Positions 38,079 through 45,577 of a stretch of 45,577 nt of DNA are shown piece after piece. Made by a program: the position numbers and the translations under genes. The first letter of the stretch is position 1, and each line of letters opens with the position of its first letter. This DNA comes from Oxalobacteraceae bacterium (GTDB lineage Bacteria > Pseudomonadota > Gammaproteobacteria > Burkholderiales > Burkholderiaceae_D): assembly GCA_030698225.1 (NCBI GenBank), contig JAUYNR010000046.1, positions 1 through 45,577 on the forward strand, read 5' to 3'. The notes below the pieces were generated by a model, which worked only from the letters and a program-made list of their open reading frames with translations, searched no databases and had not been told where the DNA came from.

Positions 38079-38645
38079 TTACTTGCCGCCGGCACTCAGC
38101 CAGTTCCCGAACTCCTGCGCCGACGGCTCGCCCAGCACCAGCTTGACCGCACCGGCCTGCGGCAGTAACGCCACATACGGCGTGATGCCGCGCCACTTCG
38201 GGTTGACCGCATATTGCAGCGGCGCGCTGCGGCCCTTGAACACGAACAGGCGGCTGGCCTGGCGGTAATGCGGATCCTGCAGCAGACCCGGATGTTGGTC
38301 GCCATCCATCACCACCACCACCAGCGCAGTCTGCTCTTTGCTTTTTTTCAGCTGCTCCGCGACGGCGGCGATGGCGGCCGGGCAATGGGTGCAATCGGTA
38401 GTCGAGAACACCACCGCCGCCGGGCGCGGCAATTCCTGCTGCAGGCGCTGCCAGCTTTGTGCGTCGAACGCTTCGATCTTCTGCGGCGCCCCCTGCGCTG
38501 CTGCGCTGCTCAAGGCCAGCAACAACGCGGCCAAATGCTTAACGTAGTCGCGTAGCGACTCACTTCGCTCCCCTCTCCCGCTCGCGGGAGAGGGGTTGGG
38601 GGTGAGGGTGGCATTTTCGCCATGGACGTTATAGTGCTTCAACAT
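38079..38645 (-). CDS. thioredoxin-like periplasmic protein, with a repeat element in its N-terminus
   Basis: 188 residues with a thioredoxin-type active site FSTTDCTHCPAA (CTHC). The export signal HLAALLLALSSAAAQG lies at about 36-51, not at the start. Before it the peptide LTPNPSPASGRGE is the translation of a palindromic repeat that sits inside the reading frame. The start 38645 has AGGA seven bases upstream and overlaps the upstream gene by 17 bp. Whether the signal still works with its long extension is open. Last gene of the TonB-receptor operon; a redox partner for Cys-rich metal proteins is a reasonable guess. Confidence 0.75.
   Translation of the reverse strand: MLKHYNVHGENATLTPNPSPASGRGERSESLRDYVKHLAALLLALSSAAAQGAPQKIEAFDAQSWQRLQQELPRPAAVVFSTTDCTHCPAAIAAVAEQLKKSKEQTALVVVVMDGDQHPGLLQDPHYRQASRLFVFKGRSAPLQYAVNPKWRGITPYVALLPQAGAVKLVLGEPSAQEFGNWLSAGGK
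38570..38595. repeat. palindromic repeat, copy 2, inside a coding region
   Basis: CCCCTCTCCCGC (38570-38581), TC, GCGGGAGAGGGG (38584-38595). It shares the core and the following TGGGG tail with the repeat at 30146-30179. It lies within the N-terminal codons of the thioredoxin-like gene. Confidence 0.8.
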
Positions 38646-39846
38646 GGCGTTTTCCTGTGGTGTTCCAGAGTACGAACAGTTGCGCGCCTTTGCGCAGCAG
38701 GCGCGGTTGGTCGCTGTCGGCTTCGGTGCGCGCCAGTTGCCTGAGGCTGAAATGCCGGCCGTCATCGTCGGACACCCAGGCTTTCAGGTTCATGTGACTG
38801 CCGTCGAAGCTGCGCCAGACGATCGCCAGCCGCTGGCCGGCACCCAGCACATCCGCATGTTCGGCTTGCTCGTCGGGCAGCGCCAGCACCGTGCCGGCCG
38901 GCTTGCCGTCCCGGTCCAGCCGGCCGTAGCGTACCTGCGCCGCACCGGCCCTGTCGCCGAACCAGACCGCATGGTAGCCGCCGCCGGCAGCCGGCGTCAG
39001 GCCGGGGCCGTGGTGCGGGCAGGCGTCGATCGCCCAGTTGTCGAACGTGGCGCGCACCGCGGGTTTGCGCGGCCCAGCATCGCCCAGCAGCGCGAACGCA
39101 TGGTCGCGGATATTCGGCGCGTAGACATGGCGCCATAATGCGGCGACCTGTCCATCTGCGGTCGGCGTCAGCGCAATCCGGCAGCATTCGCAACTGTAGT
39201 CGGCGACCTTGGTATCGGGCCCGAAGGTGGCGCCGCCGTCGGCCGAGACATTGCGGTAAATCGCCGCGCCGCGATAGGCCGGTTTGGCGCCCGACTTGGC
39301 GGCAGCCGCTTTCGCCTGTTCCAGATCGCGCTTGTCGACCCAGACCGTATGCAGTTTGCCGTCGGCGTCGAAGGCAATCGACTCGAACCGATGCGTGATG
39401 ACCTGGCGGTCGTGATGCACGGTCACCGGCGCCGCGAAGCTCGCGCCGCCATCGCTTGAGCGCAACAGCCGGATCGCGCCGCTGTACGGCTTGGCCAGCG
39501 GCGTGGTGTAGGCCACCACCGCCTGGCCGTGCGGCCCGAACGCCAGCTTGGGGCTGCTCTCGCCGTCGGCCGCCACCGCTTCGCCGCCGGTATCGAGCAG
39601 GCGCGGCGGCTGCCAGTTGCGGCCGTCGTCGCGGCTGATGCGCAGCGCCAGCCGGGCCCGGTCATCCAGCCCGACCGTCCACAGCGCGCCATCCGGTGCA
39701 AAGGCTGCGCCCAGCGCCAGCGCGGGTTTTTTTGCGGTCTTGGCCGGTTGATGCATATGCCCGTCATGGGCCTGCAGCGCCGGCGGCAGGATCAGGCAGA
39801 ACATCAGCGGAATACTTAACAGTGAGTGCAGCAGAGAGCGGTTCAT
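38629..39846 (-). CDS. secreted BNR/sialidase-like repeat protein
   Basis: 405 residues with a signal peptide ending near LQA-H; the mature start HDGHMHQ is His/Met-rich as in metal binders. BNR-type Asp-box turns SRDDGRNW, SSDGGASF, SADGGATF and SDDDGRHF indicate a beta-propeller of the sialidase fold. A CECC cluster (DYSCECCRIAL) and CPHHGPG could bind metal. Sialidase activity is not implied. It lies 12 bp after the TonB-dependent receptor and shares an operon with it, so it probably aids uptake of the same ligand. Confidence 0.8.
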   Translation of the reverse strand: MNRSLLHSLLSIPLMFCLILPPALQAHDGHMHQPAKTAKKPALALGAAFAPDGALWTVGLDDRARLALRISRDDGRNWQPPRLLDTGGEAVAADGESSPKLAFGPHGQAVVAYTTPLAKPYSGAIRLLRSSDGGASFAAPVTVHHDRQVITHRFESIAFDADGKLHTVWVDKRDLEQAKAAAAKSGAKPAYRGAAIYRNVSADGGATFGPDTKVADYSCECCRIALTPTADGQVAALWRHVYAPNIRDHAFALLGDAGPRKPAVRATFDNWAIDACPHHGPGLTPAAGGGYHAVWFGDRAGAAQVRYGRLDRDGKPAGTVLALPDEQAEHADVLGAGQRLAIVWRSFDGSHMNLKAWVSDDDGRHFSLRQLARTEADSDQPRLLRKGAQLFVLWNTTGKRHVEAL

Positions 39847-39858
39847 CGGAATCCTTTG

Positions 39859-42129
39859 TCAGAAATCGTACTTCAGTTCGGCCGACAGCGTGCGCTGCGG
39901 GTACGGGTGCGCGACGTAATACTGGCGGTTGGTCAGGTTGTCGACGCCGAGCGCGGCGCTCCACTGGCGATCGACCTTGTAGCGCAGACGCAGATCCAGC
40001 ACGAAGAATTCGCTCGCGCCGCCATAGGTGTCGGCGTTGCTGTCGCTATTGTCGAGCGTATTGAATTGCCGCCCGCTGTAGCGCCCGGCCAGCGCGTACG
40101 ACAGTTGCGCATTCTGGCGGTAGGTCGCGCTGACGGTGGCGCGCCAGTTCGGCACGCGCGGTTGCCGGTTGCCGACCGTGGCCGGATTGGCGTCGTTGCG
40201 GGTGATCACCGAATTGGCATAGGTGATGCTGCCGGCCAGATCGAGGCCGCGCAGGCCGACGTCGGTTCCCTGATATGCGAGTTCCAGTCCGCGGGTGCGG
40301 ATTCGGTCGACATTCTGGATGTTGGTCACGTTGGTGGCCAGGTTGGTTTGCGAGTACAGCGCATCGCTGGCGTTTTCCTGAAAGTAGCTGACGCGCAGCA
40401 GGCCGCTGCCGAGCTCGCGCTCGGCGGTCAATTCGCCCGACAACGCTTGCTCCGGTTTCAGATTCGGGTCGTTCCTGACGATCGCATTGTTGCTGATCGT
40501 GCCCTGATACAGCTCGGCCACCGACGGCATCCGGTACGCCTGCGCCAGCGACGCGCGCAACGCCCAGGCCGGCGCCGGCTGGAACGACAAGGCCAGCTTC
40601 GGCGAGAAGAAGTTCTCGTTGCGCTTGGCGAACGGCAGAGTGCTGGTCGGGTTGGAGACCGCGCCGTCAAACGCTTGCCAGTTTTCCCAGCGGCCGCCCA
40701 CGGTGGCTTTCCAGTTCGGGGCGAAGCGCCAGGCATCCTGCGCATACAGCGCCTGGGTTTCGGTCTTGCCGGCAAATGCCGAGACCTGGCCGCTTGCCGG
40801 GCCATTGCGCCAGTTGGCGGTGCCGGAGACCTCGGTATCGAGCCGGTAATGATCGAAGTGATAGCCGAAATTGGCTTCATGCACGGGATTCGGGCGCCAG
40901 GTGCCGCGCAAGTCCAGCGTGCGCCAGCCGGTGCCGCTCATGTCGGTCAGGCGGCCGGGGCCGCCGCTGGCTGCCGCCGGCAATGCAGCGGTCGGCGCAC
41001 GCGACAGATCGCGGCTGTAATCGTACGCGCTGGCAAGCGCTTCCCAATCCCAGCTGCCGCCGCTATGGGTCGCCAGCGACAGGCCGTGCATCCAGTGCTG
41101 CTGCTCGGAGCTGCCGGGGTTCAGGTCGGTGTCCTTGAGCGTGTACTGCTTGCCGCCGAAATTCACCTTGCCGCTGTACACCGGATTGCCGGCGCCATCC
41201 TTCAGATACGACGCGGCGCCGGTGGTGTTGTCGCCCTGCCACAAGCCCAGCGTATAGCTGGCGCTGAGAGTCGGGCTGATGTCGTAAGCCAGCTTCAGCT
41301 TGGCCTGATCCTGGATCGTATCGGCGATGCCGGTGGCGCCCAGGATGGTGCGCGGTTTGCCGCTCGGATCGAGGTCGCTGTGCGCGCCGCTGACCGGCGT
41401 GTCGCCGGGCTGCGTAGCTATAGTCGGTGACTGGGTCAGAAACGACATCGGCTGGCCGCGGCTGTCGAGATGGTTGGCATTCAGCCACCACGACAGCGCA
41501 CCGGCGCGGTTGCCCAAGGCGGCGCTGAACTGCTTGCCGGAGAAGCTATCGTCGGTGCCGTACAGCTTGAAATTCTGGCCAAACGCTTGCGCCTTCGCGT
41601 GCGCTTCGAATTTGCTTGGCATGCGGGTCGTCATGTTGATCACCGCGCCCATCGCATTGCCCGGATACAGCGCCGAAAACGGCCCGTAAATCACATCGAC
41701 GCGCTCGATTTCCTCCGGCGTGACCATGCCCCAGCGCGGCGGATAGCTGTAACTGTTGCCCAGCAGGTTGGACAGCAGCAGATTGTCCGCATACACCAGC
41801 GAGCGGGCGCTGACCAGCGTGCCGGACGAGCGCGACGCGACGATGCCGTTGGTGTCGCCGATGAAGCGCTTGCGGATCTGGATCGACGGCAAATACTTCA
41901 GCGCATCTTCGGTATTGATCACGTTGATGCCATCGGCCATCTGCTGGCGGGTCACGGCCTCGACCACGGCCGGCAATTCCTTCGGCACGCCGGGCGCGGA
42001 GCCGCCCTGGACCACCACTTCCTGCAGTCGGGTGTCCGTGCTATCGGCCGCCTGCGCTGCGGCTGTAAAGGCGCCGCCGGCACAGGCCGCCAGCAACGCC
42101 GCCGACCAAGGTTTCAAAGAAAATGTCAT
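39859..42129 (-). CDS. TonB-dependent outer-membrane receptor
   Basis: 756 residues: signal peptide (to about AQA), TonB-box-like LQEVVVQG, plug domain with DVIYGPFSALYPGNAMGAVINM, then the 22-strand barrel ending LSAELKYDF with the C-terminal Phe. Such receptors import metal chelates or other scarce nutrients using TonB energy. Its own tonB gene is next upstream, with a DUF2946 gene before it. The receptor type is not readable in detail; the metal-binding neighbours favour a metal substrate, perhaps copper. Confidence 0.92.
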   Translation of the reverse strand: MTFSLKPWSAALLAACAGGAFTAAAQAADSTDTRLQEVVVQGGSAPGVPKELPAVVEAVTRQQMADGINVINTEDALKYLPSIQIRKRFIGDTNGIVASRSSGTLVSARSLVYADNLLLSNLLGNSYSYPPRWGMVTPEEIERVDVIYGPFSALYPGNAMGAVINMTTRMPSKFEAHAKAQAFGQNFKLYGTDDSFSGKQFSAALGNRAGALSWWLNANHLDSRGQPMSFLTQSPTIATQPGDTPVSGAHSDLDPSGKPRTILGATGIADTIQDQAKLKLAYDISPTLSASYTLGLWQGDNTTGAASYLKDGAGNPVYSGKVNFGGKQYTLKDTDLNPGSSEQQHWMHGLSLATHSGGSWDWEALASAYDYSRDLSRAPTAALPAAASGGPGRLTDMSGTGWRTLDLRGTWRPNPVHEANFGYHFDHYRLDTEVSGTANWRNGPASGQVSAFAGKTETQALYAQDAWRFAPNWKATVGGRWENWQAFDGAVSNPTSTLPFAKRNENFFSPKLALSFQPAPAWALRASLAQAYRMPSVAELYQGTISNNAIVRNDPNLKPEQALSGELTAERELGSGLLRVSYFQENASDALYSQTNLATNVTNIQNVDRIRTRGLELAYQGTDVGLRGLDLAGSITYANSVITRNDANPATVGNRQPRVPNWRATVSATYRQNAQLSYALAGRYSGRQFNTLDNSDSNADTYGGASEFFVLDLRLRYKVDRQWSAALGVDNLTNRQYYVAHPYPQRTLSAELKYDF

Positions 42130-42177
42130 GGACTTGATTCCAGTAATAAAAAGGACAACAGGTAAAAGTTATGGAAA

Positions 42178-42897
42178 TCAAGCGCCGAGCCGGAACGTAA
42201 TCGGCACCACCACGCTGGCGGCGACCGCTGCATCGCCGCGCCGCGCCGGCACGAAGCGCCACTGCCGCACCGCATTCAGCGCCGCCTGGTCCAGCCGCGA
42301 AAAGCCGCTGCCCTGCTTGACCTCGACCTGTGCCGCGGCGCCGTGCGCGCTGACCTGCACCAGCAGCAATACCTTGCCGGTCTCGCCTTGCCGGCGCGAC
42401 AGCAGCGGATACGCGGGCGCCGGATTGTTCAGATAATCGGCGTCGAAGCGCGCCGGTTCCAGCGTCAGCGGAGCGGGTGCTGCCACTGCCGCTTCAACTT
42501 CAGTTGCAACTGGCTCGGCGGCAACCGGAGTGGCCGGTGCTGCCGATGCGCTTGCCATCGCCGTGATCCCGCTGGCGGCAGTCAGCAGCGTTGCCGGAGC
42601 CGGCTTCGGTGTGCTGCGCGGCCTCGGACGGGCAGCCGGCTTTGCGGCCGAACGTTCAGCCGCAACTGCGCGCGGCAGCGGCAGGGTGGCCGGCTGCGCC
42701 AGCGCAGGGCGCGGCGGCGCGATCAGCGCAACCCGGATCGGCACCGGCGCGGTGGGCGTCAGTACCGCCAGACCGGGCATCGCTTGCAGCGCCCAATACA
42801 GCAGCGCGCCATGCAGCGCCAGCGTCAGCAGGAATTTCAGGGCGAGGCCGGGCAGGCGTTCGCCAGAGGCGGTGAAGATGAACATGCGATGGTGCAT
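42178..42897 (-). CDS. tonB: TonB family energy transducer
   Basis: 239 residues. Membrane anchor at about 17-38 (ALKFLLTLALHGALLYWAL), Ala/Pro-rich periplasmic spacer, and the TonB C-terminal domain at about 155-238 (NPAPAYPLLSRRQGETGKVLLLVQV, GFSRLDQAALNAVRQWRFVPA). The start 42897 is chosen to precede the membrane anchor; ATG 42885 is also possible, and the longer open frame upstream is not protein-like. No exbB or exbD is in the window, so it would use remote ones. Confidence 0.88.
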   Translation of the reverse strand: MHHRMFIFTASGERLPGLALKFLLTLALHGALLYWALQAMPGLAVLTPTAPVPIRVALIAPPRPALAQPATLPLPRAVAAERSAAKPAARPRPRSTPKPAPATLLTAASGITAMASASAAPATPVAAEPVATEVEAAVAAPAPLTLEPARFDADYLNNPAPAYPLLSRRQGETGKVLLLVQVSAHGAAAQVEVKQGSGFSRLDQAALNAVRQWRFVPARRGDAAVAASVVVPITFRLGA

Positions 42898-43036
42898 ATC
42901 CGCATCACGCGCAGCCCGGCCGGGGCCGATAGCGCACGGATGCGAGACATGATTAGCTTCCAGTCGAGTAATGCACAGCGCCCCGCGAATGCGCAGAAAC
43001 TGCGCCGGGAGCGAACCAGGGAGAACTAGCGGGAAG

Positions 43037-43414
43037 TCAGGAAACCAGCGGCGGGCCGCGCGGATTGGCCGCGGTCCAGGAGAACAGGCGGTACGGCGCG
43101 TGATAGAACAGGGAAGGGAACAGGTCGTGGCCGGCCACAATCGCGCGCACCGGCAGGTCGGACGGCGGCAGCGCAAAGCTGCCCGCATGCGGCAGGCAGA
43201 ACGGGCAATGTTCGCCGCTGCCCACGCCGCTCGGGCCGGGCATCTCAGCCATCGGCTGAATGCCATTCATCGTGCAGATTTCCATCATCGGCGACGATGG
43301 CATGCTGCTACGTGCATTCACCGCGTGAGAAATCGAAGGGGCAAGCGCATTGATCAGCATCGCAAAACAGGCGATCCAGATAAACAGCGGCTTGATTTTC
43401 AAGAATTTCGTCAT
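43037..43414 (-). CDS. DUF2946 family protein
   Basis: 125 residues with an N-terminal signal or membrane segment (PLFIWIACFAMLINALAPSISHA). The DUF2946 mark is a Met/Cys/His region: MMEICTMNG and GEHCPFCLPHAG, able to bind a soft metal such as copper. It is the first gene of the operon leading to tonB and the receptor. The function is unknown; metal handling is suggested by residues and neighbours. Confidence 0.82.
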   Translation of the reverse strand: MTKFLKIKPLFIWIACFAMLINALAPSISHAVNARSSMPSSPMMEICTMNGIQPMAEMPGPSGVGSGEHCPFCLPHAGSFALPPSDLPVRAIVAGHDLFPSLFYHAPYRLFSWTAANPRGPPLVS

Positions 43415-43742
43415 GGCCGCAGATTATAGCGCGGCACTTTGATCGTTATCAGTGCAAATGCAGAAAAGCTTGCATGGATCAAGCGCAGTGCTGGCAGGAC
43501 GCATTTGCGGGCCGGCGCAGATAGCTGCTGATTTTTATCAGAACGGGGGTATAGGCAATATCATGCAACTTCCCGCATAAATATATTGAAGTATAAAAAA
43601 TACTTAAGGTAAGTATATTTAATCGCCTTCAGTTGCGCCCGGTATTCCTAAAACACTGACGGTCCGTTCAAATCGGCAGACCGTTCCAGTGCCATAGAAC
43701 CGGCCGGCGAGAATGTCGGCGATGACATGGGCGAAGTCAAAT
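43415..43742. other. intergenic region between the TonB operon and the CRISPR array
   Basis: 328 bp. The left end should hold the promoter of the DUF2946-tonB operon. At 43579-43620 an A/T-rich tract with AAATATA/TATATTT and AAGTAT/ATACTT inverted pieces stands out against the GC-rich surroundings. It is about 120 bp from the first, degenerate CRISPR repeat. It could be a promoter or remains of an older array end. No protein gene is credible here. Confidence 0.5.
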
Positions 43743-43764
43743 GTTTCAATCCGAGCCCGGCCAA
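43743..43764 (-). repeat. terminal half-repeat of the CRISPR array
   Basis: GTTTCAATCCG, A (normally C), GCCCGGCCAA: the first 22 positions of the repeat with one mismatch. Similarity stops exactly at the centre of the repeat palindrome, and only 24 bp separate this point from the next repeat. A decayed terminal repeat marks the old (trailer) end of most arrays. Confidence 0.85.
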
Positions 43765-44931
43765 GGGAGGCGCAGCCGGATACATGGCGTTTCAATCCGC
43801 GCCCGGCCAATTGGCCGGGCGATGCAGCTCAAAGGCGTAGCAACGCTCCTTCGGAATCTAGTTTCAATCCGCGCCCGGCCAATTGGCCGGGCGATGCTCG
43901 ATCGCGTTTTCCGGCCGGTCCAGCTCGTACCAGTTTCAATCCGCGCCCGGCCAATTGGCCGGGCGATGCGCCGCCGCCTGGGCCGGCCTCGACGCCAACG
44001 ATAGTTTCAATCCGCGCCCGGCCAATTGGCCGGGCGATGCCACCACCGAGGAGGTCGGCAGCAAGTACACGGTGTTTCAATCCGCGCCCGGCCAATTGGC
44101 CGGGCGATGCCGGCGCGCCCAGCCGTTGGGTACCGGCCAGCATCGGGTTTCAATCCGCGCCCGGCCAATTGGCCGGGCGATGCCAGCACCGCGATCATCG
44201 CCCCCGCCGTGCCACTGAGTTTCAATCCGCGCCCGGCCAATTGGCCGGGCGATGCTCATCGTTTCCGGCGAGTCCGAGACGTTCAAATCGTTTCAATCCG
44301 CGCCCGGCCAATTGGCCGGGCGATGCCGGTTGTCTTTCGACAGCTCCATCAGCGTGAAGTCGTTTCAATCCGCGCCCGGCCAATTGGCCGGGCGATGCAC
44401 GATGTTGATGCCCCGATCGGCGTTAAGCTCTCTGTTTCAATCCGCGCCCGGCCAATTGGCCGGGCGATGCCAACATCGGCGAAACTATCGTGCTGGTGTC
44501 CAAGGTTTCAATCCGCGCCCGGCCAATTGGCCGGGCGATGCCCGCCGACCCGCCGCCCACTGACCTGATCATTTATGTTTCAATCCGCGCCCGGCCAATT
44601 GGCCGGGCGATGCCTGGCCGTCTCTGGGAGTGCGGTGCCCGCTGGCACGTTTCAATCCGCGCCCGGCCAATTGGCCGGGCGATGCATGATGGCGACACAG
44701 TTACCGTCCCGGCCCGACGTTTCAATCCGCGCCCGGCCAATTGGCCGGGCGATGCCACGGAGCAAGGCGGCGAACTTCCGACTCGTCGCGTTTCAATCCG
44801 CGCCCGGCCAATTGGCCGGGCGATGCGAAGCTGCGCATATCGGTGACCGGCGAACTGGCGTTTCAATCCGCGCCCGGCCAATTGGCCGGGCGATGCCTGG
44901 AAGTTGTTTTCATCGGAGTCGGACAGATCCA

Positions 44932-44968
44932 GTTTCAATCCGCGCCCGGCCAATTGGCCGGGTGATGC
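44932..44968 (-). repeat. transitional CRISPR repeat (G13/T32)
   Basis: The only repeat carrying the right-hand substitution (GGGTG) without the left-hand one (CGCCC). All repeats to its left are G13/C32 and all to its right A13/T32, so it sits exactly at the boundary between the two types. Confidence 0.95.
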
Positions 44969-45577
44969 ACAGGTTTTCCAGCGCCTGCGGCCCGGTGCGG
45001 TTGTTTCAATCCGCACCCGGCCAATTGGCCGGGTGATGCGTTTCCGCTACGGTATCTGCGAGGGTTGCGAGGCGTTTCAATCCGCACCCGGCCAATTGGC
45101 CGGGTGATGCGTCCAGGGCCTTTCCCTTAGCCAAAGAGACTACACGTTTCAATCCGCACCCGGCCAATTGGCCGGGTGATGCCGGCGTCGGCGTGCAGTG
45201 TTTTGGCCTCATAGCCGTTTCAATCCGCACCCGGCCAATTGGCCGGGTGATGCGCGCCGCGCCCTTCGCTATATGCGATCATAGTTCCGTTTCAATCCGC
45301 ACCCGGCCAATTGGCCGGGTGATGCGGCGCCGGCGGCGATGCGCTGCGTTTTCCACTCCATGTTTCAATCCGCACCCGGCCAATTGGCCGGGTGATGCGG
45401 CTGGAACCGATCGGTCGGCCCAGGCGAGTGATGTTTCAATCCGCACCCGGCCAATTGGCCGGGTGATGCGCCGCCCCGACCCTCACCGGCCAGATGGACA
45501 GTCTGTTTCAATCCGCACCCGGCCAATTGGCCGGGTGATGCGTTCCACAGAATTAATGCGCACGCTGGCCGGATCGT

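Larger units (their letters stand above)
43743..45577 (-). CRISPR. CRISPR array, 25 intact 37-bp repeats, open at the window edge
   Basis: One broken repeat at 43743 is followed by 25 intact 37-bp repeats from 43789 to 45541, with 24 complete spacers of 33-36 bp, all different. On the + strand each repeat begins GTTTCAATCC and ends GATGC, with a 22-bp perfect palindrome at positions 12-33. The minus-strand repeat ends in ATTGAAAC, the usual 5' handle of many type I and III crRNAs, so transcription probably runs right to left and the leader lies beyond 45577. Sixteen repeats have G13/C32, one at 44932-44968 has G13/T32, and the last eight have A13/T32. The window ends in GT after 34 bp of spacer, which fits another repeat starting at 45576. 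No cas genes are visible; 37 bp is longer than the standard type I-C repeat, so the subtype is open. Confidence 0.97.

Noticed and set aside
39826..41430. A 534-codon plus-strand open frame
   Set aside because: It is antisense to the TonB-dependent receptor, which shows complete plug and barrel features.
43579..43620. A/T-rich tract considered as a CRISPR leader on the left side
   Set aside because: The adjacent repeat is broken, which marks a trailer end, and the ATTGAAAC handle implies transcription from the right. It is also about 120 bp from the first repeat.
43667..43742. A further, more decayed CRISPR repeat left of 43743 (GTTCAAATCGG resembles GTTTCAATCCG)
   Set aside because: The similarity covers only about ten bases and no palindrome half follows at the right distance.
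43713..45230. Open frames on both strands through the array, with repeated peptides such as FNPRPANWPGDA
   Set aside because: They are translations of the 37-bp CRISPR repeats with spacers of changing sequence; the unit length keeps frames open only by chance and there are no ribosome-binding sites.

Overview
The window looks like the replication-origin region of a betaproteobacterial chromosome (Burkholderiales, most likely Oxalobacteraceae-like; the family level is an inference from protein flavour). The evidence is the order gyrB-dnaN-dnaA / rpmH-rnpA-yidD-yidC-mnmE around a DnaA-box-bearing gap, Bug/Tct proteins and porins of beta type, and high GC in the core genes.

Layout. 1-163: end of an rRNA operon (5S rRNA and its terminator). 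345-1346: patatin-like lipase. 1.4-5.6 kb: a lower-GC accessory island of decayed or defence-like genes: a truncated vsr, an HNH endonuclease with an in-frame stop near its start, a small unknown protein, a HEPN/MNT toxin-antitoxin pair, and a coupled pair made of a DUF3800 protein and a possible BECR-type nuclease. 5.7-11.1 kb: gyrB, dnaN and dnaA, all on the minus strand. 11.1-11.45 kb: candidate oriC. 11.45-13.9 kb: rpmH, rnpA, yidD, yidC on the plus strand, closed by a strong terminator. 14.3-16.8 kb: a cheZ and cheA-like pair sitting between yidC and mnmE. 18.3-24.2 kb, minus strand: a metallo-aminopeptidase with a ChaN/PDZ protein, a duplicated-domain lipoprotein, a CAP-domain lipoprotein, and a CsoR/RcnR/FrmR-family repressor.

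24.5-34.5 kb is a transport locus. A TctE/TctD-type two-component system is divergent from a porin, with three 11-bp direct repeats between them. Then follow a Bug/TctC-like periplasmic binding protein, an ABC importer (binding protein, fused double permease, ATPase) and an AbrB-family membrane protein. Several large perfect inverted repeats separate these genes. 34.8-38.0 kb: a PAS-GGDEF-EAL protein and an HDOD protein. 38.1-43.4 kb: a minus-strand operon of a DUF2946 protein, TonB, a TonB-dependent receptor, a BNR-like secreted protein and a thioredoxin-like protein. It is likely a metal (possibly copper) uptake or handling unit.

43.7 kb to the end of the window is a CRISPR array: one broken terminal repeat and 25 intact 37-bp repeats with 24 complete 33-36 bp spacers, running off the window edge. 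The repeats change along the array from one palindrome to another through a paired, compensatory double substitution, with a single intermediate repeat preserved between the two blocks. No cas gene is inside the window.
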